DNA of 64,000 nt, taken from assembly GCA_016000265.1 (NCBI GenBank), contig JAECRL010000010.1, forward strand, positions 62,001 through 126,000, read 5' to 3'. Source of the stretch: Burkholderiales bacterium (GTDB lineage Bacteria; Pseudomonadota; Gammaproteobacteria; Burkholderiales; Burkholderiaceae_C). The notes beneath the pieces are model-generated. The model had not been told where the DNA came from, searched no databases, and was given only the letters and a program-made list of their open reading frames with translations. The position numbers and the translations under genes are program-made. Positions 1 to 11,041 of the stretch are shown piece after piece. Each line of letters opens with the position of its first letter. Position 1 is the first letter of the stretch.

Positions 1-374
1 TCCTGGGCGAGATCGGCCCCATCCAGGTCTGCCACTGCATGCAGTGTCGCAAGGCCCAGGGCACCGCCATGGCCACCAACGTGCCCATTCGCGCCGACGA
101 CTTCACGTTAGAACAAGGCGGCGAACTGTTGGCGTCGTTCGAGTCCACCCCTGGCAAGCAACGTGTGTTTTGCAAGCGCTGCGGCTCTCCCGTCTACAGC
201 CAGCTCGATGCCTTGCCAGGCATCCTGCGCATCAGGCTGGGGCTCATCAATGAAGACGTTGACGCACCACTGATGGCGCACTTCTACGCCGGCTCCAAGG
301 CCAACTGGTGGCCGATTAGCGACCAGGCCCCGCGGTACGAGGCAGGTCAGGGCTCCAGTGAATGGACGGGTTGA
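1..374 (+). CDS. GFA/CENP-V family protein, 5' end missing
   Basis: This is the C-terminal part of a protein of the glutathione-dependent formaldehyde-activating (GFA) family. These are small zinc proteins whose real substrates are mostly unknown. The reading frame is open from base 3, and the true start lies before the window. The visible part begins just before a CHCxQCRK zinc motif (about bases 30-53). A second cysteine pair, FCKRCGSPVYS, lies about 45 residues further on, and these four or more cysteines are the family's zinc ligands. The C-terminal half (LRIRLGLINED, then HFYAGSKANWW) also matches the family fold. Nothing in the visible context suggests a pathway, and formaldehyde activity should not be assumed. 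Confidence 0.85.
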   Translation, partial: LGEIGPIQVCHCMQCRKAQGTAMATNVPIRADDFTLEQGGELLASFESTPGKQRVFCKRCGSPVYSQLDALPGILRIRLGLINEDVDAPLMAHFYAGSKANWWPISDQAPRYEAGQGSSEWTG

Positions 375-376
375 CG

Positions 377-538
377 ATGCCACCTGCCAACCTTCAACAG
401 CGGGCCGATGCACTCGGGCTTTTCCGACAGTCGTCCGATGCCGAACTGGCTGACAGGTGCCCTGCGCCGTTCACCTCGATTCTGGCTACCAACGACACGC
501 TGCGCACCGGCTCTACCTTCAAAAGGGTTTCGTGCTGA
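377..538 (+). CDS. possible small ORF, 53 aa, unknown
   Basis: An ATG lies 2 bases after the GFA stop codon and opens a 53-codon frame beginning MPPANLQQRADALGLF and ending at a TGA at 536-538. Its GC-rich third positions resemble those of neighbouring genes, and it could be translationally coupled to the gene before it. I recognise no domain. It may equally be a remnant of a longer gene or a chance frame in a 203-base gap. Confidence 0.22.
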   Translation: MPPANLQQRADALGLFRQSSDAELADRCPAPFTSILATNDTLRTGSTFKRVSC

Positions 539-577
539 GCAGCCACCACCTGGCCCTGCCACTTTGACATCCCGCCC

Positions 578-1210
578 ATGTACTGCCCCGCCCATTTCGA
601 AGAACAACGCCCCGAGGTGCTGCGACAACTCATCGCCGACCACCCCCTGGCCACCATCGCTCGCATGCGCCCTGATGGCCTCGTGGCAGACCACGTTCCC
701 TTGCTGCACGAGCCCAGCGCCCATGAACACGGCAACCTGATTGGCCACGTCGCACGCGCCAACCCTTTGTGGCAAGCCGACCCAGCGGAAGAACTGCTCC
801 TGGTGTTTCAGGGACCGCAAACCTACATCTCTCCCAACTGGTACGCCACCAAGGCCGAAGGCGGCAAGGTGGTGCCCACCTGGAATTACGCGGTGGTGCA
901 CGTGCATGCCACGCTGACGCCCGTGCAAGAGCCCGATGCCCTGCTGGGCATCCTTGAACAACTGACTCGGCAACACGAGGCCACACAGCCGCACCCGTGG
1001 CAGGTGGGCGATGCCCCGGCTGACTTCACACACAAACTGCTGGAACACATCGTGGGCTTGCGCCTTGAGATCAGGCGCATGCAGGGCAAGTGGAAGGTGA
1101 GCCAAAATCAGCCTGAAGCCAACCGTGCCAAAGTCGCATCGGCCTTGAGCGCAAGCACCCACTCCGCCAGCCAAGCCATGGCCACCTTGATTCCGGTGTC
1201 GCGACGCTGA
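578..1210 (+). CDS. PaiB-like FMN-binding protein
   Basis: This 210-residue protein belongs to the PaiB family (FMN-binding split barrel), annotated as negative transcriptional regulators after Bacillus PaiB. The N-terminal signature is MYxPxHFEE, followed by an HPLATI strand. The middle carries the characteristic FQGPQTYISPNWY and VPTWNYAVVHVHAT segments that line the flavin site. The last third (HKLLEHIVGLRLEIRRMQGKWKVSQNQ) is the usual family C-terminus. Length is typical at about 205-210 residues. The ATG at 578 starts exactly at the family N-terminus. It appears to be a single-gene unit. The molecular role is inferred from family only, since most members have never been shown to bind DNA. 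Confidence 0.9.
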   Translation: MYCPAHFEEQRPEVLRQLIADHPLATIARMRPDGLVADHVPLLHEPSAHEHGNLIGHVARANPLWQADPAEELLLVFQGPQTYISPNWYATKAEGGKVVPTWNYAVVHVHATLTPVQEPDALLGILEQLTRQHEATQPHPWQVGDAPADFTHKLLEHIVGLRLEIRRMQGKWKVSQNQPEANRAKVASALSASTHSASQAMATLIPVSRR

Positions 1211-1217
1211 ATCGGCG

Positions 1218-2080
1218 ATGCGGGTCACCGTTCCAAGGCACTCAACTCATGCGCCCCTCCCATCTCCCGCCCGAATCCTGGTCACCCTGAGCATCGCCGC
1301 AGGCTTGTCAGGTTGCGTGACCGCCCGCAGCCCATCGATGCTGCGCTCGCAGCCAAGATCAAACGAACCGACGTCGTTTCCGTTGTCGGGGGTGAATTCA
1401 ACCGCCGCTACACCGGGCTGACGGTTTTCAACAACGACAAGGAAACGATCGACGTACCGGATTGGGGCCTCGACAAGGCATACGAGGCACAGCTTGCCGA
1501 GGCGATCAAGGCCGGTCGAGACATCGCGGTGATTCAAGCTCCTGACAAGCGCGAACTGTTAGCCAAAGCGAACGAGCTCAACGGAGGATAGGAGGGTGGG
1601 TACGCGTGGAAGGACATCGAATCGGCCGTCCAGGCGCACTGCACAGCCAATTCTCTGGATGCCCTCTTCGTGTTGACCCGCAGCTGGAGCGGCGACTTCC
1701 TGGCCGGCACCAACCAGTCGTTCAACGGCGTTGGCATGTACGCTCGCGGCGGCCTGGGCGAAACCCGAGCCCATCTTCACGTTGTGGCCACCCTGGCGCT
1801 GCTGGATTGCCAGACGGGCAAGCCGATCGAGACCCGCCAGGTCGCCAGAAGGCAAGAGGGCTTGCCTGGCGAGATCTCAAGCTCGATTCCCTACAGGCAG
1901 ATCGCGTTCAACAAGTCCCAAATGCCCATCAGCACCTGGACCGAATCTGAACTGAACGATGTGCGCAAGGCACTCCTGGCCCACAACGGTCAACAGCATC
2001 TTGCCTCGCTGAGTCAGCCCTGCATGGCTCAGGCCCGTGACCACTGCGATCAAGCAACGTCAGGCTGGCCTGGACGTTGA
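1218..2080 (+). pseudogene. broken lipoprotein gene (frameshift plus amber stop)
   Basis: Three consecutive pieces look like one interrupted gene. From 1218 (frame 0) there is a lipoprotein signal peptide with a hydrophobic stretch and an LSGC lipobox ending near 1316. Protein-like sequence then continues in another frame (frame 2) from about 1313: AALAAKIKRTDVVSVVGGEF onward, up to a TAG at 1589-1591. After the TAG the same frame stays protein-like (YAWKDIESAVQAHC, DALFVLTRSWSGDFLAG, ATLALLDCQTGKPIETR) to the TGA at 2078-2080. The intact product would be a secreted lipoprotein of roughly 280 residues. I do not recognise the family. A sequencing or assembly error could produce the same picture. 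Alternatively, 1218-1421, 1313-1591 and 1670-2080 could be separate short ORFs, which I think less likely. Confidence 0.6.
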
Positions 2081-2101
2081 AAGTTCGCGTCGCGAAATGG
2101 C

Positions 2102-4324
2102 TCAGATTTGGATCGGCGCGTAGACAGCGCCATCTCCCACAGCCGCCCGCGCCCTGTGCAGCTTCTTGTAACTGTCGATGAGGCGCTGGTGCCTGTCCAG
2201 CCCCTCCAGCTGGATGCTGGTTGGCGTCAAGCCATGGAAGCGCACGCTGCCATCCACCGATCCCAGTACGGCATCCATGCGCGCCTGGCCAAACATCCGG
2301 CGGAAGTTGACTTCGTAGTCCTCCAGGGCCATGTCGTCGTCCAGCGCCACTTCCAGCACCGCGTTCAAGGCCTGATAGAACAAGCCGCGCTCGGCCGTGT
2401 TGTCGTTGTATTGCAAGAAGGCGCACACCAGTTCCTGCGCGTCCTCCCATTGCTGCAATGCGAGGTGGATCAGCAGCTTGAGTTCCAGGATGGTCAACTG
2501 CCCCCAGGCCGTGTTCTCGTCAAACGAGATGCCGATCAAGGTGCCGATGTCGTTGTAGTCGTCCAGCTCACTGTCCTTCAAACGATCGAGCAGGGCTTGA
2601 AGTTGGGCATCGTCCAGGCGATGCAGGTTCAGGACATCGGCGCGGAACAAGAGGGCCATGTTGGTGTTGTCCCAGATGAGGTCCTCGACCGGATAGACCT
2701 CTGAATAACCTGGCACCAGGATCCGGCAAGCCGTGGCGCCCAGCTGGTCGTACACCGCCACATACACCTCTTTGCCCATGTCTTCGAGGATGCCGAACAA
2801 GACGGCGGCCTCCTCGGCATTGGCGTTGGGCCCCTGGCGAGAAAAGTCCCAATCCACAAAGTCATGCTCTGCCTTGGCGCTGAAGAAGCGCCACGACACC
2901 ACACCACTGGAGTCGATGAAGTGTTCGACGAAGTTGTAGGGCTCCGTCACGGCGTTGCTTGAGAAGGTGGGACGAGGCAAGTCGTTCAGGCCTTCGAAAC
3001 TGCGCCCCTGCAGCAACTCCGTCAGGCTGCGCTCCAGCGCCACTTCGAAGCTGGGGTGCGCGCCGAATGAGGCGAACACCCCGCCGGTCTTCGGGTTCAT
3101 CAGCGTCACGCACATCAAGGGGTGCTGGCCGCCCAGCGATGCATCTTTCACCAGAACCGGAAAGCCCTGCGCCTCCAGCCCCTGAATGCCAGCCAGGATG
3201 CCGGGGTATCGGGCCAGCACATCTTGTGGCACATCGGGCAGTGCGATTTCTCCCTCCAGGATCTCGCGCTTGACCGCGCGCTCGAAGATCTCTGACAGGC
3301 ATTGCACCTGCGCTTCGGCCAGCGTGTTGCCAGCGCTCATGCCATTGCTGACATACAGGTTCTCGACCAGGTTGGACGGGAAATAGACGATCTGCCCGTC
3401 CGACTGGCGGACGAAAGGCAAGGCGCAAATGCCGCGCGCCACATTGCCTGAGTTGGTGTCGATCAGGTGCGAGCCACGCAGCTCGCCATCGGGGTTGTAG
3501 ATGTCCAGGCAGTGCGCGTCGAGCATGCCCTCTGGCAGCGCATCGTCAGGGCCAGGTTTGAACCAGCGCTCATTCGGGTGATGAACAAAGGGCGCGTTGG
3601 CGATGTCTTCGCCCCAGAACTGGCCACCGTAGAAGTGGTTGCAGCTCAGGCGCTCGATGAACTCCCCCAAAGCCGACGCCAGGGCACTCTCTTTGGTCGC
3701 CCCCTTGCCATTGGTGAAGCACATGGGTGAGTGCGCGTCGCGGACATGCAGCGACCACACGTTGGGAACGATGTTGCGCCAGGATGCAATCTCGATCTTG
3801 AGCCCCAAGCCGGCCAGGACGCCCGACATGTTCGCGATGGTCTGCTCCAGCGGCAGGTCCTTGCCTGGGATGCAGGTGCTCGCGCCCGCGTCCGGCATCA
3901 AGGTCAGCAGGGCCTGCGCATCGGCGTCCAGGTTGTCTACCTGCTCGATCACGAACTCGGGGCCAGCCTGCACCACCTTTTTCACCGTGCAACGGTCGAT
4001 GGATCGCAAGATGCCCTGGCGGTCCTTGTCGGAAATGTCTGGCGGCAACTCGACCTGGATCTTGAAGATCTGCTGGTAGCGATTCTCCGGATCAACGATG
4101 TTGTTCTGCGACAAGCGGATGTTGTCGGTCGGGATGTCGCGCGTGTCGCAGTACAGCTTGACGAAGTAAGCCGCGCACAGGGCCGACGAGGCCAGAAAGT
4201 AATCGAATGGCCCTGGGGCCGAGCCATCACCCTTGTACCGGATGGGCTGGTCGGCGATCACCGTGAAGTCATCGAACTTGGCTTCAAGACGAAGCTTGTC
4301 GAGAAAATTGACCTTGATTTCCAT
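2102..4324 (-). CDS. ycaO: OsmC-YcaO two-domain protein
   Basis: This 740-residue protein has an N-terminal OsmC-like domain (about 1-140) and a YcaO domain (about 165-560), then an alpha-helical C-terminal region like that of E. coli YcaO. OsmC proteins are thiol peroxidases, and both positions expected for the redox pair hold cysteine: C50 in the PxxFDYFLASSALC motif and C113 in SIDRCTVKK. The YcaO part shows the ATP-binding elements NGKGATKESALASALGEFIER and, further on, EAQVQCLSEIFERAVKRE. The C-terminus lacks the PxPxP tail of azoline-forming YcaO enzymes, so peptide cyclodehydration is not implied. E. coli YcaO is reported to help RimO methylthiolate ribosomal protein S12, and rimO lies at 20711-22129. 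The ATG at 4324 is preferred over an upstream in-frame start because GGAG precedes it and the OsmC fold begins there. Confidence 0.9.
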   Translation of the reverse strand: MEIKVNFLDKLRLEAKFDDFTVIADQPIRYKGDGSAPGPFDYFLASSALCAAYFVKLYCDTRDIPTDNIRLSQNNIVDPENRYQQIFKIQVELPPDISDKDRQGILRSIDRCTVKKVVQAGPEFVIEQVDNLDADAQALLTLMPDAGASTCIPGKDLPLEQTIANMSGVLAGLGLKIEIASWRNIVPNVWSLHVRDAHSPMCFTNGKGATKESALASALGEFIERLSCNHFYGGQFWGEDIANAPFVHHPNERWFKPGPDDALPEGMLDAHCLDIYNPDGELRGSHLIDTNSGNVARGICALPFVRQSDGQIVYFPSNLVENLYVSNGMSAGNTLAEAQVQCLSEIFERAVKREILEGEIALPDVPQDVLARYPGILAGIQGLEAQGFPVLVKDASLGGQHPLMCVTLMNPKTGGVFASFGAHPSFEVALERSLTELLQGRSFEGLNDLPRPTFSSNAVTEPYNFVEHFIDSSGVVSWRFFSAKAEHDFVDWDFSRQGPNANAEEAAVLFGILEDMGKEVYVAVYDQLGATACRILVPGYSEVYPVEDLIWDNTNMALLFRADVLNLHRLDDAQLQALLDRLKDSELDDYNDIGTLIGISFDENTAWGQLTILELKLLIHLALQQWEDAQELVCAFLQYNDNTAERGLFYQALNAVLEVALDDDMALEDYEVNFRRMFGQARMDAVLGSVDGSVRFHGLTPTSIQLEGLDRHQRLIDSYKKLHRARAAVGDGAVYAPIQI

Positions 4325-4450
4325 GCAATGAACTCCGCTCTGCGCGACCCAACGAACAAACTTCAAACCGCTCTGGCAAGGACGCCGACTCGCAACGCAG
4401 AACGAGCGCGTATTCTCCCCGGGATGTCGTGCCAGCTCATGCGCGGCACA

Positions 4451-4483
4451 AACAAACAAAAAGGCCCTTGATAGTCAAGGGCC
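4451..4483 (-). terminator. intrinsic terminator after guaA
   Basis: A perfect 9-bp inverted repeat, GGCCCTTGA/TCAAGGGCC with a 3-base loop (4463-4483), is followed on the minus strand by TTTTTGTTTGTTT. It lies 49 bases past the guaA stop and before ycaO, so it should end guaA transcription. Confidence 0.88.
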
Positions 4484-4531
4484 CAAATGAACTTCTGGGA
4501 TGTTCTGGGAGCGCTGTGAAGCGCTCTCAAA

Positions 4532-6127
<1,596 letters not shown>

Positions 6128-6152
6128 GTGGAGGTCTCGATGGAATGCGGAT

Positions 6153-7397
6153 TCAGTTGGAGGTGGCGGCGCTGGCGCGCAGGCTGACGGAGCGACTCAG
6201 GTAGCGCAAGCCCAGCCAGGCGGCCACGGCCTGGATGGCCGCGCACAGGTAGAACGGGGCGCCGATGCGCCAGTCGCCTTGCGGGAAGTGGCTGACGGCG
6301 GCCAGCAGCGGCGAGCCCATCAGGGGACCGAGCACAGCCGCGACGCTGTTGAGCGAGGACACCGCGCCCATGCTCTCGCCCTGGCGGGTCGGGTCCACCG
6401 CGTTGGCCACCAGGCTTTGCAGGCCCGGCTGGACCATGTAGCCAAACAGGTTGGCGGCGATGATCACGTACATCATCCACCCCTCGGGCACCAGGCCCCA
6501 GGCGGCGAACGCGACGGTGGACGACACCAGGCCGATGCGCACCAGCTTGTCGGTGGGCATGAACTTCTGGAACTGGCGCAGCAGTCCGCCTTGCACCAGT
6601 ACGGCCATCATGCCGACGGCGAACAGCGACAGGCCGTTGTCCTTGGGCGTCCAACCGAACTTGAACTCGGTGTAGAGGAACCAGCTGGTGTGCAGGCAGA
6701 ACTGCGCCAGGATGGACAGGCCCATGACCCACAGCAGGATCTCAACGCCCTTGAGCTCGCGCAGGTTGGCGAGCGCGGTGAAGGGGTTGGCTCGGGCCAG
6801 CACGAACTCGCGACGCTTGTCCTGTGGCAGCGACTCGGGCAGCACGAAGTAGCCGTAGACGCAGTTGAGCAGAGTCAGCGAGCCGGCCAGCATGAAGGGC
6901 CAGTGCACGTCGATGTCGCCCAGCACCCCGCCCATCACGGGCCCCAGGATGAAGCCCACGCCAAACATGGCGCCCAGCAAGCCATAGTTCTTGGCGCGGT
7001 CCTGGGGCTCGGTGATGTCGGCCACGTAGGCATTGGCCACCGCGATGTTGGCGCACACCGCACCGCCCATGATGCGCACGGCCAGCAGCATCCAGAACTC
7101 GGTGGCCAGGGCGGTCACGAAGAAGTTGATGGCCATGCCGAACAGGCCCAGCAGCAGCACCGGGCGGCGGCCATACCGGTCGGACAGGGCGCCCAACACC
7201 GGGGCGCTGAAGAACTGGGCCACGGCGAACGCCGCCTGCGCCAGGCCGTAGCCCACCGAGGTGCCCGCGCCGGAATCCATGAAGGTCCCGATCAGCTTGG
7301 GCAGCACGGGCGCGATGATGCCGATCGACATCATGTCGAGCAGCACCGTGATCATGATGAACGGCATGGCCGCTTGGCGGCCGCGGGTCGAAGCCAT
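6153..7397 (-). CDS. MFS transporter, TetA/TCR-like
   Basis: A 414-residue inner-membrane protein with 12 predicted transmembrane segments belongs to the major facilitator superfamily, drug:H+ antiporter (Tet/TCR) subgroup. Family marks are the N-terminal [23 protein letters not shown] segment, the cytoplasmic loop [17 protein letters not shown] between helices 2 and 3 (motif A), and the helix 5 motif C-like segment [12 protein letters not shown]. The substrate is unknown. It sits between guaB and guaA, only 25 bases before guaA, and behind a terminator that follows guaB, so it is probably co-transcribed with guaA. Export of a purine-related compound would be a guess from position only. Confidence 0.9.
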   Translation of the reverse strand: MASTRGRQAAMPFIMITVLLDMMSIGIIAPVLPKLIGTFMDSGAGTSVGYGLAQAAFAVAQFFSAPVLGALSDRYGRRPVLLLGLFGMAINFFVTALATEFWMLLAVRIMGGAVCANIAVANAYVADITEPQDRAKNYGLLGAMFGVGFILGPVMGGVLGDIDVHWPFMLAGSLTLLNCVYGYFVLPESLPQDKRREFVLARANPFTALANLRELKGVEILLWVMGLSILAQFCLHTSWFLYTEFKFGWTPKDNGLSLFAVGMMAVLVQGGLLRQFQKFMPTDKLVRIGLVSSTVAFAAWGLVPEGWMMYVIIAANLFGYMVQPGLQSLVANAVDPTRQGESMGAVSSLNSVAAVLGPLMGSPLLAAVSHFPQGDWRIGAPFYLCAAIQAVAAWLGLRYLSRSVSLRASAATSN

Positions 7398-7420
7398 CGA
7401 GGGTCTCGGGTGGGTGGTCT

Positions 7421-7451
7421 GAAAAAGACGGCACCGGCCGAAGCCGGTGTC
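7421..7451 (-). terminator. intrinsic terminator after guaB
   Basis: A stem CACCGGC/GCCGGTG, extended by one GC and one GT pair, closes a 4-base loop (7430-7451). On the minus strand it is followed by GTCTTTTTC. It lies 62 bases past the guaB stop and ahead of the MFS gene, so guaB can be transcribed as its own unit. Confidence 0.8.
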
Positions 7452-7512
7452 GCGGGAGGTTCAAGGATCAGGCGGGGCGGACCACCAATCAGGCGCCCCC
7501 ACCTGCAGCGCG

Positions 7513-9652
<2,140 letters not shown>

Positions 9653-9657
<5 letters not shown>

Positions 9658-9682
9658 AGCAGCCAGGAGCGACGGCTTCAGC
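9653..9682. repeat. inverted repeat spanning both convergent stop codons
   Basis: GCTGAAGC (9653-9660) and GCTTCAGC (9675-9682) form a perfect 8-bp stem with a 14-base loop. The stop of the DUF4124 gene (9655-9657) and the stop of rnfH (9678-9680, minus strand) lie inside the two arms. There is no T-run, so it is a weak candidate for a shared 3' end structure. Confidence 0.45.
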
Positions 9683-10049
9683 CCTTGGGGGCTTTGGGGC
9701 GCTGGATGCCTTTGGGCAGCTTCTCGCCCTGCGCTCGGTAGCGGATGCGACGCGCCTCTTTGGGGTCCACGTTGAGGCCTCGGACCAGTTCGATGCGGTC
9801 GCGGTGGCGCAGCACATGCCCTGGACGCTCCCGGCGACCCCATACCCCCACCGACCAACGCCCGGCCGCCAGCGCCGCCTCGTCGAGGCCAGGCACGGAT
9901 TGCAGCAGGCCGCTGCACACCAGCGCGTCGCGCACGGTGCTGCCCGCGGGCAGGCTCAAGCGGATCAGGCGCACCTCACGAGGGGCCAGGCCCACGGCGA
10001 GTTCCACCTGGATGTCAGGCGAATCAACAGGTGATTCAGCGAGGCCCAT
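9678..10049 (-). CDS. rnfH: RnfH family ubiquitin-like protein
   Basis: RnfH is a small beta-grasp (ubiquitin-like) protein of unclear function. The 123 residues show the family core: an IQVELAVGLAPREVRLIRLSLPAG strand pair, a helix VRDALVCSGLL, the segment GRWSVGVWGRRERPGHVLRHRDRIELVRGLNVDPKEARRIRY, and a basic tail. The ending VDPKExRRxRY is diagnostic. It overlaps ratA by 14 bases and is downstream of it, the same pairing seen in E. coli (yfjG-yfjF). The name comes from linkage to rnf genes in some species, and no rnf gene is visible here. Confidence 0.9.
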   Translation of the reverse strand: MGLAESPVDSPDIQVELAVGLAPREVRLIRLSLPAGSTVRDALVCSGLLQSVPGLDEAALAAGRWSVGVWGRRERPGHVLRHRDRIELVRGLNVDPKEARRIRYRAQGEKLPKGIQRPKAPKG

Positions 10050-10515
10050 GAACCTGCTCCGCCCGCTTCACGAAGGCCTCCACGAAGGTGTTGGCGATGC
10101 GATCGAACACGGGGCTGACGACCAGCGACAGGGCCCGACTGGCGAAGGCGTAGTGCAGGGAGAACTCGACCTTGCAGGCGGGCGAGTCGATGGGGTCGTG
10201 CCCCGCAGGCGCAGCGTGACCCGGCTTCTGGAGGGGGATGAAACGCCAGGTGCCCTCCAGTTTGGAGAACGGCCCGTCGACCAGGTTCATGATGACGCTG
10301 TGGCCCGGCATCTGCACGTTGCGGGTGGTGAAGGCCTGGTGCACGCCCGCGAATGCGATGTGCAGGCGCGCCGTCACGCCGTCGTCATGGGTGTCGATGA
10401 CCTCGGCGCGATCACACCAGGGCAGGAATTGGGGGTAGCCTTGAACATCGGTCACCAGCCCGTACATTTCACGGGGTGAGTACCAGAGCAAGACGGACTT
10501 GTGCACGTGCTTCAT
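10036..10515 (-). CDS. ratA: RatA/COQ10-like START-domain protein
   Basis: A 159-residue protein of the polyketide cyclase/START superfamily, RatA-COQ10 branch. It carries the family N-terminus [20 protein letters not shown], then [14 protein letters not shown], and the C-terminal helix [20 protein letters not shown]. coli RatA was described as a toxin blocking 70S ribosome association, while mitochondrial COQ10 binds ubiquinone. Which role applies here is not settled by sequence. The frame is open further upstream, but the ATG at 10515 matches the family start. It is divergent from smpB with 61 bases between them, and it overlaps rnfH at its 3' end. Confidence 0.9.
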   Translation of the reverse strand: MKHVHKSVLLWYSPREMYGLVTDVQGYPQFLPWCDRAEVIDTHDDGVTARLHIAFAGVHQAFTTRNVQMPGHSVIMNLVDGPFSKLEGTWRFIPLQKPGHAAPAGHDPIDSPACKVEFSLHYAFASRALSLVVSPVFDRIANTFVEAFVKRAEQVHGPR

Positions 10516-10517
10516 AG

Positions 10518-10529
10518 AATGTCGACATT
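10518..10529. promoter_or_regulatory. 12-bp palindrome between ratA and smpB
   Basis: The 61-base divergent region contains a perfect palindrome, AATGTCGACATT, starting 3 bases before the ratA ATG. It is a possible operator acting on both promoters. A TAGAAT hexamer (10515-10520), resembling a -10 box for smpB, overlaps its left end. Confidence 0.35.
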
Positions 10530-10576
10530 TTAAGGACCCTTCGGGTGTCCGCCTGCTTCGCCAGCCCCCACTTCCC

Positions 10577-11041
10577 ATGTCCATCGCAGAAAACAGAAAA
10601 GCGCAATTCAACTACCACATCGAGGAACGCTTCGAGGCGGGCATCGTGCTGGAAGGCTGGGAGGTGAAGGCCATTCGCGACGGCCAGGTGCAGATGACCG
10701 ACGGCTACGTCGTCGTCAAGGACGGGGAGCTGTACCTGATCGGCCTGCGCATCAATGCGCTGCGCTCGGCGTCGACCCACATCACGCCGGACGCCGACCG
10801 CACGAAGAAGCTGTTGATGCACCGCGAGCAGATCAAGCGCCTGGTGGGCAAGACCGAGCAGAAGGGCTACACCATGGTGCCGCTGAACCTGCACTGGAAG
10901 GGTGGGCGCGTGAAGGTGGACGTGGCGCTGGCCAAGGGCAAGGCCGAGCACGACAAGCGCAACACCATCAAGGACCGCGACTGGGAGCGGGAGAAGGGCC
11001 GGCTGATGCGGCACAAGGTGTCCTCGCCTGGCAAGGAGTGA
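10577..11041 (+). CDS. smpB: SsrA-binding protein SmpB
   Basis: SmpB binds tmRNA and brings it to stalled ribosomes for trans-translation. The 154 residues begin with the typical [20 protein letters not shown] and continue with [36 protein letters not shown] and the conserved core [20 protein letters not shown]. The C-terminal tail [20 protein letters not shown] is the basic helix that enters the decoding site. The start is the ATG at 10577, not the upstream in-frame start. Its last 74 bases overlap the 3' end of pbpC on the other strand. The tmRNA gene itself is not in the window. Confidence 0.97.
   Translation: MSIAENRKAQFNYHIEERFEAGIVLEGWEVKAIRDGQVQMTDGYVVVKDGELYLIGLRINALRSASTHITPDADRTKKLLMHREQIKRLVGKTEQKGYTMVPLNLHWKGGRVKVDVALAKGKAEHDKRNTIKDRDWEREKGRLMRHKVSSPGKE

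Noticed and set aside
374-577. Longer frames at 408-740 (plus) and 347-1228 (minus) over the PaiB-like gene
   Set aside because: Both mostly mirror the PaiB-like coding region and show no domain. Only the 53-codon frame at 377-538 was kept, with low confidence.
2102-4324. Reading the YcaO protein as part of an azoline natural-product (TOMM) cluster
   Set aside because: There is no precursor peptide, E1-like partner or dehydrogenase nearby. The C-terminal PxPxP signature is missing, and the layout matches housekeeping YcaO.
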